Positions 15,497-22,626 of a stretch of 64,000 nt of DNA are shown here, piece after piece (position 1 is the first letter of the stretch; each line of letters begins with the position of its first letter). Below the pieces are notes generated by a model. That model saw only the letters and a program-made list of their open reading frames with translations. It did no database searches and had not been told where the DNA came from. Both the position numbers and the translations under genes were made by a program. Source of the DNA: Streptomyces sp. NRRL WC-3618 (GTDB lineage Bacteria > Actinomycetota > Actinomycetes > Streptomycetales > Streptomycetaceae); the NCBI RefSeq assembly GCF_001280005.1, contig NZ_LGDW01000489.1:1-64000 (forward strand), written 5' to 3'.

Positions 15497-18400
15497 ATGA
15501 CGCCAGCCGAGCAGCCAACGGCCATCCACCAGGCCCCCGACGACGCCTTGGTCGCGGACTCCCGCGAACGCGCCGTCCGTGCCCTGCTGCGCCAGCCCCA
15601 GCTGAAGAGGCTGTGGAGCGCGCAGCTGGTGGGCGGTGTCGGCGACGCGCTCGCACTGCTGGTCGTGCTGGTGCTCGTCCTCCAGGCGGCCCTCGCCGAG
15701 GGTTCGTTCGGCGGCGGCTACCGGGGCGTGGCGCTCGCCGTGACCGCCGTGTTCGGGGCGCGGGTTCTGGCCACGCTGCTTTTCGGCGCCGTCCTGCTCG
15801 GCCCGCTCACGTCGCTCACCGCGCAGGAGGGTCCGCTCGACCGCCGCTGGACCATGGTCGGCGCCGACGGGCTGCGCGCCGTACTCATGATCATCGCGCC
15901 CCTGTGGATCGTGTGGACGCCGGCGAACGCCCTCACCGTGCTCCTGGTCACCGCCTTCGTGACGGGCGTGGCCGAGCGTTTCTGGACAGTCTGCGCTCAG
16001 AGCGCGGCGCCCGCACTGCTCCCCACGCCTCCCCCGGAGGGGGCGACGGTCCGTCCGCTGCCGGACCACATGGACGCCCTGCGGCGCCTGTCCCTGCGTA
16101 CGACCTTCGTCGCGCTGCCGCTCGCGGGCGCCGCGCTTCTCGTCGCCGGGCTGGTCAACAACCTGCTGGGTACGGGGATCGAGTGGTTCGCCCGGCATCA
16201 GGCGGCCTTCGGGTCGTACGTCGCGGCCGGCCTGTTCGCCGCCTCGCTGTCCGTGCTCACCGCCCTGGAACTGCCCGACGTACGCACCCCGCGCGCGCGG
16301 TCACCGCTCGAAGGCCTGCGCCGCCCCAGGTACGGCACGGCCAACGACTCCGGCCGCACGGGCGCGATCCCGCTGCTCGTGCTGGTCTGCGCGGCCGTCT
16401 CCGGCGCGGTCGCGGCGACCGGCGCCGTGGCCGTCCTGCACGCCACGGACCTGGGCGGCGGCCCGGTGCTGTTCGGACTGCTGATCCTCGCCCTGACCGG
16501 CGGCACGGTCGTCGGCATCCGTACGGCACCGAAAATGCTGGTACCACTGTCGCGGCGCCGGCTGCTCGCGCTGTCCGTCGCCTTCACCGGGATCGCGCTG
16601 CTCGCCGCCGGGCTGGTCCCCGACGTGACGTCGGTGCTGCTGATCGTCGCTCTCGCGGGCATCGGCGCGGGCGTCGCCGCCAACACCGGGCACACACTGC
16701 TCGACCAGGAGACCGAGGACCAGCGGCGGCCACGGCTGACCGAGCATCTGCACGCGGTCGTACGGGTGTCCGTGGCGCTGGCCGCGCTGATCGCCCCCCT
16801 GGTGGCCGCCCTCATCGGGCCGCGCAGCCTGGAGAGCGGGAAGTTCATGTTCGCCCACGGCGGCGCGGCGTTCACGCTGATGCTGGTGGGCGCGCTGCTG
16901 CTGCCGGTGGCCGCACTGGTCCTCTCCAAGGCCGACGACCGTTCCGGCGTACCGCTGCGACACGACCTGCGGGACGCGGTGCGCGGCGGCGACGACCCGG
17001 TGCAGGCACCGGCCGCGACCGGCTTCTTCATCGCCCTGGAGGGCGGCGACGGCGCCGGCAAGTCCACTCAGGCGACGGCGCTCGCCGAGTGGATAAGGGC
17101 CAAGGGCCACGAGGTCGTGGTCACGCGCGAGCCGGGAGCGACCCCGGTCGGCAAGCGGCTGCGGTCGATCCTGCTGGACGTGTCGAGCGCCGGCCTGTCG
17201 CACCGCGCGGAGGCGCTGCTGTACGCGGCGGACCGCGCGGAGCACGTCGACACGGTCGTACGGCCGGCCCTGGAGCGGGGCGCGGTCGTCGTCTCCGACC
17301 GGTACATCGACTCGTCGGTGGCCTATCAGGGCGCGGGCCGTGACCTCTCCCCGACGGAGATCGCCCGTATCTCGCGCTGGGCGACCGACGGCCTGGTCCC
17401 GCATCTGACCGTCCTGCTGGACGTCTCCCCGGAAGCGGCCCGCGAGCGGTTCACCGAGGCGCCGGACCGGCTGGAGTCGGAGCCGGCCGAGTTCCACGAC
17501 CGCGTGCGGTCCGGTTTCCTCACGCTTGCCGCCGCCGACCCGGGCCGCTATCTGGTCGTGGATGCGGGCCAGGCACCCGAGGCCGTCACGGCGGTCGTCC
17601 GCCACCGGCTCGACCTGCTGCTGCCCCTGTCCGAGGCCGAGGTGAAGGCCCAGGAGGAGGCCCGCAAGGCGGCCGAGGAGGAGGCCAGGCGCAAGGCGGA
17701 GGAAGAGGCCGCGCGCAAGGCGGAGGAGGAGCGGCTCGAGCGCGAGCGTCAGGAGACGCTGGCCCGGCTGCGCGCCGAGGAGGAGGAGCGCAAGCGCCGC
17801 GAGCTGGAGGAGGCGCAGCGCCGCGAGGCCGAACGCCAGGCGGAGGAGGCCCGGCAGCGGGCCGAGGACGCGCGCCGCCGCGCCGAGGAGGAGCGAGTAC
17901 GGCTGCTCGCCGAGGAGAAGGCCCGCGCCGAGGCCGAGGCCCGCCGCAAGGCCGAGGAGGACCGCCGCCGCAAGCAGGCCGAGGAGGAGGCGCGGCTCCA
18001 GGCGGAGGCGGAGGAACGGCGCCTGGAGAAGCAGCGCAAGGCCGAGGAGGCGCTGGTTCGCGCGGAGGCGGAGCGGCGGCGGGTCGCGGAGGCGACCGCG
18101 GCGGCTGCCGCGGCTGCCGCGGCTGCCGCAGCGGCTGCGGAGAGTGCGGCTTCGGGCACGGGTGCGGCTGGGGCTGGGGGTTCCGGTGCGGCGGGTGGTG
18201 GACGGTTCGGTGGATTCGACGCGGAGGTGACGGCCAAGCTGCAGAAGCCGCCGATGCCTCCGGGGGCTGCCGAGGAGACCGCGGTGCTGCCGCCGGTGCC
18301 TCCGGTTCCGCCGGGTGCGGCGGACGAGACGGCTGTGCTGCCGCCTGTCGTGCCGGGTGCCGCCGACGAGACCGCGGTGCTGCCGGCGGTTCCTCCGGGG

Positions 18401-18718
18401 GCCGCCGATGAGACGGCTGTGCTGCCGCCCGTACGCGGAGACGACAGGGCGGGTCGGCGGGAGGGCGCGCCCGCGGATCGCGTGCCGCCGGGGTTCTTCC
18501 GGGACGAGCGGACGGACGACCCGTCCGGAGCGGGCGAGGACCGTACGCGGGAGCTGCCCCAGCTCGACGCCGACGGCACCCCGCGTCGCCGCCCGCGCTC
18601 CGACTGGGCGGAGGAGACTCCGCTGGACCACCTGCCGACGCTGGCCGACGAACTCCTCGGTCCGCACGCGGACGACGACCGCGACGAAGGGTCCGGCCGG
18701 GGCGGGCGGCGCCGCTGA
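15497..18718 (+). CDS. tmk: Transporter-like membrane domain fused to dTMP kinase, with coiled-coil and repeat tail
   Basis: 1073 residues in four parts. Residues about 1-490 hold roughly 12 hydrophobic segments of MFS type. Residues about 507-715 are thymidylate kinase: P-loop EGGDGAGKSTQ (about 513), TREPGATPVGKRLRS and VVSDRYIDSSVAYQG. Residues about 715-880 are a charged Glu/Ala/Arg/Lys coiled coil. The tail (about 910-975) has four P-G-A-A-(D/E)-E-T-A-V-L-P units, then an acidic end. The kinase makes dTDP for DNA synthesis; the membrane half may simply tether it. A membrane protein with kinase domain at this locus is known in Streptomyces, and no stand-alone tmk is seen in the window. 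ATG 15497. Confidence 0.92.
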   Translation: MTPAEQPTAIHQAPDDALVADSRERAVRALLRQPQLKRLWSAQLVGGVGDALALLVVLVLVLQAALAEGSFGGGYRGVALAVTAVFGARVLATLLFGAVLLGPLTSLTAQEGPLDRRWTMVGADGLRAVLMIIAPLWIVWTPANALTVLLVTAFVTGVAERFWTVCAQSAAPALLPTPPPEGATVRPLPDHMDALRRLSLRTTFVALPLAGAALLVAGLVNNLLGTGIEWFARHQAAFGSYVAAGLFAASLSVLTALELPDVRTPRARSPLEGLRRPRYGTANDSGRTGAIPLLVLVCAAVSGAVAATGAVAVLHATDLGGGPVLFGLLILALTGGTVVGIRTAPKMLVPLSRRRLLALSVAFTGIALLAAGLVPDVTSVLLIVALAGIGAGVAANTGHTLLDQETEDQRRPRLTEHLHAVVRVSVALAALIAPLVAALIGPRSLESGKFMFAHGGAAFTLMLVGALLLPVAALVLSKADDRSGVPLRHDLRDAVRGGDDPVQAPAATGFFIALEGGDGAGKSTQATALAEWIRAKGHEVVVTREPGATPVGKRLRSILLDVSSAGLSHRAEALLYAADRAEHVDTVVRPALERGAVVVSDRYIDSSVAYQGAGRDLSPTEIARISRWATDGLVPHLTVLLDVSPEAARERFTEAPDRLESEPAEFHDRVRSGFLTLAAADPGRYLVVDAGQAPEAVTAVVRHRLDLLLPLSEAEVKAQEEARKAAEEEARRKAEEEAARKAEEERLERERQETLARLRAEEEERKRRELEEAQRREAERQAEEARQRAEDARRRAEEERVRLLAEEKARAEAEARRKAEEDRRRKQAEEEARLQAEAEERRLEKQRKAEEALVRAEAERRRVAEATAAAAAAAAAAAAAAESAASGTGAAGAGGSGAAGGGRFGGFDAEVTAKLQKPPMPPGAAEETAVLPPVPPVPPGAADETAVLPPVVPGAADETAVLPAVPPGAADETAVLPPVRGDDRAGRREGAPADRVPPGFFRDERTDDPSGAGEDRTRELPQLDADGTPRRRPRSDWAEETPLDHLPTLADELLGPHADDDRDEGSGRGGRRR

Positions 18719-18839
18719 GGCGGAGGCTCGTCGGTGTTGTCAGTGGGGACCCGCACAATGGACTCCGCGAGGCAAAGCCGTGACGAAACGGTGTGCCGGT
18801 CGATATGGCGCGATGGCGTGACGGAAGGGCGGTGCTCCC

Positions 18840-20045
18840 ATGCCGGTGTGGGACGACCTGGTGGGCCAGGAGAAGGTGAGCGGGCAGCTGGAGGCCGCCG
18901 CGCGGGATGCCGACGCCCTGGTCACCGCCGTCGCCGCGAGCGAGCCCCTGCCCGAGGCGTCGAAGATGACGCACGCCTGGCTCTTCACCGGCCCGCCCGG
19001 TTCCGGCCGGTCCACGGCGGCCCGCGCGTTCGCCGCCGCGCTCCAGTGCGTGAGCCCCGACCGTGCCCTCGGCGGAGTCCCCGGCTGCGGATTCTGCGAC
19101 GGCTGCCATACGAGCCTGGTGGGCACGCACGCCGACGTGGAGATCGTCCGTACGGACCTTCTCTCCATCGGCGTCAAGGAGACCCGCTCCCTGGTCCGGC
19201 GGGCCCAGCTGTCACCGGCCGTCGGGCGCTGGCAGGTCATCGTCCTGGAGGACGCGGACCGCCTGACAGAGGGCGCGGGAAACGTCCTGCTCAAGGCGAT
19301 CGAGGAGCCCGCGCCGCGCACGGTGTGGATGCTGTGCGCCCCGTCCATCGAGGACGTGCTGCCCACGATCCGCTCCCGCTGCCGTCTCCTCACCCTGCGT
19401 ACCCCGCCGGTGGAGGCGGTGGCGGACATCCTCATCCGCCGGGACGGCATCCCGCCGGACGTCGCGCGCAACGCGGCCCGGGCGACCCAGGGTCACATCG
19501 GCCGGGCTCGCCGGCTGGCCACGGACGCGCGTGCCCGGGAGCGCCGGGCCGCGGTACTCAGGATGCCACTGCGCGTCGAGGACGTCGGCGGCTGCCTCAA
19601 GGCGGCCCAGGAGCTGATCGACTCGGCGTCGGAGGACGCCAAACAGCTCGCCGAGGAAGTCGACGTCAAGGAGACGGAGGAGCTGAAGGCGGCGCTCGGG
19701 GCGGCCCAGGGCGGCAGGATGCCGCGTGGCACGGCGGGCGTGATGAAGGAGCTGGAGGACCGCCAGAAGCGCCGGAGAACGCGTACGCAGCGCGACACCC
19801 TCGATCTGGCCCTGATCGACCTCACCGGCTTCTACCGAGACGTTCTCGCGCTCCAGCTGGGCTCCCGCCTCGCGATCGCCAACGCGGAGGCCGAGGACAC
19901 CCTGGAGCGCCTTGCCCGCGCCGGCTCACCGGAGTCCACGCTCCGCCGCATCGACGCGATCGCCGCGTGCCGCGAGGCGCTGGACCGCAACGTGGCGCCA
20001 CTGCTGGCGGTGGAGGCGATGGCGCTGGCGCTGAGAGCGGGCTGA
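18840..20045 (+). CDS. holB: DNA polymerase III delta' subunit
   Basis: 401 residues. Clamp-loader subunit of the AAA+ family. The Walker A-like loop is GPPGSGRST, with Arg where ATP-hydrolysing subunits have Lys, as expected for the non-ATPase delta'. Four cysteines (CVSP...CGFCDGC, about residues 63-88) form the zinc module of clamp-loader subunits. The SRC sensor motif appears in TIRSRCRLL. The C-terminal third is the helical collar domain. It lies directly after the tmk fusion gene, the usual tmk-holB pairing. ATG 18840 has a GGGCGG-type site. Confidence 0.93.
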   Translation: MPVWDDLVGQEKVSGQLEAAARDADALVTAVAASEPLPEASKMTHAWLFTGPPGSGRSTAARAFAAALQCVSPDRALGGVPGCGFCDGCHTSLVGTHADVEIVRTDLLSIGVKETRSLVRRAQLSPAVGRWQVIVLEDADRLTEGAGNVLLKAIEEPAPRTVWMLCAPSIEDVLPTIRSRCRLLTLRTPPVEAVADILIRRDGIPPDVARNAARATQGHIGRARRLATDARARERRAAVLRMPLRVEDVGGCLKAAQELIDSASEDAKQLAEEVDVKETEELKAALGAAQGGRMPRGTAGVMKELEDRQKRRRTRTQRDTLDLALIDLTGFYRDVLALQLGSRLAIANAEAEDTLERLARAGSPESTLRRIDAIAACREALDRNVAPLLAVEAMALALRAG

Positions 20046-20073
20046 CGTAGCTGACGTAGCCGTGGAGGGCCTG

Positions 20074-20113
20074 TTGACAGCGCGCCGGCTCGGAGCGGGT
20101 AACTCGTACGAGT
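20074..20113 (+). promoter_or_regulatory. Candidate promoter/operator for the peptidase gene
   Basis: TTGACA at 20074-20079 matches a -35 element. A perfect 12-bp palindrome ACTCGTACGAGT follows at 20102-20113, overlapping where the -10 or transcription start would fall, and may be an operator. Two direct GCTGACGTA copies lie just upstream (20041-20060). Confidence 0.35.
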
Positions 20114-20165
20114 CATATCGTGGACGGAGGGTATCCCTGTGGATCCTCAGGGTTACGCTCGGTGA

Positions 20166-21701
20166 ATGCACATGAGGCGCATTCCTCATCAGACCTGGAC
20201 ACTGTTCGCGGTCGCCGCACTGCTTGTCTCCGCCTGTTCCACAGGGAGTTCGACAAGTGCGGCGAGTTCGTCGGCGGACACCGGGTCGGCCGGACTCGCG
20301 CCGTACTACGCGCAGAAGCTGAGCTGGCGGTCGTGCGGTGTCGGCGGATTCGAGTGCGCCACGATGAGGGCGCCCCGCGACTACGCGTCGCCCTCCGACG
20401 GCGACGTCAGACTCGCCGTCTCCCGCAAGAAGGCCACGGGCGCGGGCAAGGCGCTGGGCTCACTGCTGGTCAACCCGGGCGGACCGGGCGGTTCGGCCGT
20501 CGGGTACGTGCAGTCGTACGCGGGCATCGGCTACCCGGCCGAGGTCCGGGAGCGCTACGACATGGTCGCGGTCGACCCGCGCGGAGTGGCGCGCAGCGAG
20601 CCGGTCGAGTGTCTGGACGGCCGCGAGATGGACGCGTACACACAGACGGACACGACTCCCGACAGCGCCCGGGAGACGAGCGAATTGGTCGGCGCGTACA
20701 AGAAGTTCGCCGAGGGGTGCGGCAGCAGCTCACCGGAGCTGCTGCGGCACGTGTCCACGGTCGAGGCGGCCCGCGACATGGACATCCTGCGGGCGGTACT
20801 GGGCGACCGGCGCCTCACGTACGTCGGGGCGTCGTACGGAACGTTCCTCGGGGCGACGTACGCGGGACTCTTTCCGGACCGGGTGGGCCGGCTGGTCCTG
20901 GACGGCGCGATGGACCCCTCGCTGTCCGCGCGCCGGCTGAGCCTCGACCAGACGGCGGGCTTCGAAACGGCGTTCGACGCGTTCGCGAAGGACTGCGTGC
21001 GGCAGTCGGACTGCCCGCTGGGTACGGAGGAGAGCGCGGTCGGCCGCAACCTGAAGGCGTTCTTCGACCGCCTCGACACGTCGCCGATCCCGACCGGCGA
21101 CGCGGACGGCCGCAAGCTGGGCGAGGCCCTGGCCACGACGGGTGTGATCGCGGCGATGTACGACGAGAGCACCTGGCAGCAACTGCGCGAGTCGCTGACC
21201 TCGGCGATGCGGGACAAGGACGGGGCGGGCCTGCTGCTCCTCGCCGACAGCTACTACGAGCGCGACGCCCACGGCCGCTACTCGAACCTGATGTACGCCA
21301 ACGCGGCCGTGAACTGCCTCGATCTCCCGGCGGCGTACGCCACCCCCGACCAGGTGCGCGAGGCGCTGCCGTCCTTCGAGAAGGCGTCCCCCGTCTTCGG
21401 CGAGGTCATGGCCTGGTCCTCTCTGAGCTGCGCGTACTGGCCGGTGCGGCCGACGGGCGAGGCGCACCGCATTGAGGCGAAGGGCGCGGCGCCGATCGTG
21501 GTCGTCGGCACGACCCGCGACCCGGCAACCCCGTACCGCTGGGCCCGCTCCCTCTCCGACCAGCTCTCCTCGGCCCGCCTCCTGACATACGAGGGCGACG
21601 GCCACACGGCGTACGGTCGGGGCAGCGAGTGCATCGACGACACGATCAACGCGTATCTGCTGCGGGGGACGCCTCCGGTGGCGGGGAAACGGTGCTCGTA
21701 G
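20166..21701 (+). CDS. Secreted lipoprotein peptidase of the alpha/beta hydrolase (S33/TAP) family
   Basis: 511 residues. The signal peptide ends in a lipobox (LLVSAC, about residue 24), so the enzyme is anchored outside the membrane. The alpha/beta hydrolase core has the oxyanion motif NPGGPGGSA, nucleophile Ser in GASYGTFLG (about residue 223), and a C-terminal TAP-like domain with Asp (TRDPATPY) and His (GDGHTAYGRGSECI). This is the tripeptidyl-aminopeptidase/SlpD-E type of Streptomyces. It is likely to trim N-terminal peptides from secreted proteins. It stands alone, followed by the tRNA gene. Confidence 0.9.
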   Translation: MHMRRIPHQTWTLFAVAALLVSACSTGSSTSAASSSADTGSAGLAPYYAQKLSWRSCGVGGFECATMRAPRDYASPSDGDVRLAVSRKKATGAGKALGSLLVNPGGPGGSAVGYVQSYAGIGYPAEVRERYDMVAVDPRGVARSEPVECLDGREMDAYTQTDTTPDSARETSELVGAYKKFAEGCGSSSPELLRHVSTVEAARDMDILRAVLGDRRLTYVGASYGTFLGATYAGLFPDRVGRLVLDGAMDPSLSARRLSLDQTAGFETAFDAFAKDCVRQSDCPLGTEESAVGRNLKAFFDRLDTSPIPTGDADGRKLGEALATTGVIAAMYDESTWQQLRESLTSAMRDKDGAGLLLLADSYYERDAHGRYSNLMYANAAVNCLDLPAAYATPDQVREALPSFEKASPVFGEVMAWSSLSCAYWPVRPTGEAHRIEAKGAAPIVVVGTTRDPATPYRWARSLSDQLSSARLLTYEGDGHTAYGRGSECIDDTINAYLLRGTPPVAGKRCS

Positions 21702-21830
21702 CAGGGCGGACGGCGCGGGCGCGGAGGGCGTTGGGGGGCCTGCGGGGAGCTGCCGGGGGGTGTGCGGAGCACCTTCCGAAACTGTGTAGACTTACCGACG
21801 TTGCTGATCGCACCATGGTGTGAACAGCGC

Positions 21831-21904
21831 GCCGCCTTAGCTCAGATGGCCAGAGCAACGCACTCGTAATGCGTAGGTCTCGGGTTCGAATCCCGAAGGC
21901 GGCT
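21831..21904 (+). tRNA. tRNA-Thr (anticodon CGT)
   Basis: 74 nt folding into a full cloverleaf: acceptor GCCGCCT/AGGCGGC, D stem GCTC/GAGC, anticodon stem ACGCA/TGCGT with loop CTCGTAA (anticodon CGT), variable loop AGGTC, T arm TCGGG-TTCGAAT-CCCGA and discriminator T. CCA is not encoded. Its 3' 42 nt and the next base are duplicated at 33949-33991, so this gene is the integration target of the island that follows. Confidence 0.97.
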
Positions 21905-21905
21905 C
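21863..21905. repeat. attL: 43-bp direct repeat in the tRNA-Thr 3' half
   Basis: The 43 bases from the anticodon loop to one base past the tRNA are identical to 33949-33991. Such a duplicated tRNA 3' end is the usual footprint of a site-specific integration using a tyrosine recombinase. The intact tRNA is on this side, so integration restored it. Confidence 0.93.
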
Positions 21906-21911
21906 CCAGGG

Positions 21912-21950
21912 AAACCTCAGGTCGGGCCTCTGACCTGGGGTTTCTTGTTT
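21912..21950 (+). terminator. Terminator of tRNA-Thr
   Basis: AAACCTCAGGTC pairs with GACCTGGGGTTT (8-nt loop, one mismatch), followed by a T-rich stretch. A related hairpin also follows the att copy at 33996-34040. Confidence 0.8.
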
Positions 21951-21983
21951 TGGCTGACCTTGGAATTCGGGTTAATCGGGCAC

Positions 21984-22137
21984 GTGTGGTCTGTGCATCG
22001 CAATGCGTAGGTCTGAGATTTGCAGTCGGTGGCGGTTCTGCTCTGCAGGGCTTTGAGCTGGTCTTTTGTATCTTGTGGTCACTCTTCTTCGGGCTGTGCG
22101 GATTGGCGTGGTGGCCGTGTGGTGGCCGAGCGTGCAA
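21984..22137. repeat. Degenerate att-like repeat, copy A
   Basis: About 154 bp resemble 42950-43102. The first 37 bases are nearly identical, including AATGCGTAGGTCT (22002-22014), which is also part of the tRNA-Thr att core. A relic of the tRNA terminator (GAGCTGGTCTTTTG) and a double GGTGGCC motif (22109-22128) follow. It looks like the decayed end of an older element inserted at the same tRNA. Confidence 0.7.
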
Positions 22138-22626
22138 ACCGGCTCTCGGCTAACCGTGAAATTGGTGGTTCGCAGGGAGAGTGATGGTTGTGGCATCTCG
22201 ACAATCGCGCTCCATCTGGGTCCCCGTTCGGGCGGCCGCTGGCCCTGACCTGTTGTGGCGGGGTTGGGTGACTGGCGGCTGTGTGCGGAAGGCGCCGTCA
22301 ATGCGGACCAGGGCCTCCTCGTCGTCCCTGGTCTCCGAAATGCATCGAGGAACCCCCTAGGTCTTCGCCGGCGAGCCGCTCACCGCCGCCTTCGGGGTCC
22401 GTGGTGCCCCCCGGGATGGCGCCGGCGGTGCTGTCTCTGGTCATGGTTCTGCAGTTCTCCGAGAGCCTGACCGACCGGCAGGAAGTGGCCTGTGGGGTGG
22501 CTCACTCTTGAAATGCCCTTGATTCGGTCAAGGGCGTCCCATACGTTTCTTTCGCCACTGCAATACGGCATGGCCACATCAAAATTCATAGCGGGCTCTG
22601 GGGAGAGCCCGGGGGGAGACAAGGGT
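22138..22626. other. Gap between att-like repeat and LamG gene
   Basis: It contains no intact gene. The only recognisable coding trace is a short transposase fragment at 22404-22511. A GGGGGGAGAC purine run near 22610-22620 serves the next gene. Confidence 0.55.
22404..22511 (+). pseudogene. Fragment of an IS1182-type transposase N-terminus
   Basis: One frame reads PPGMAPAVLSLVMVLQF followed by SESLTDRQ. This resembles the start of IS1182-family (DUF772) transposases, where the region reads about SPARLALVLVLQF then AEGLTDRQ. The match is from memory, about 35 residues, with disrupted flanks and no catalytic part. It is an IS scar inside the island. Confidence 0.5.

Noticed and set aside
11509..15525. 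1338-residue open frame on the minus strand opposite topA
   Set aside because: It is antisense to a certain topA gene and has a low-complexity Arg/Gly/Leu composition with no motif, a typical shadow in high-GC DNA.
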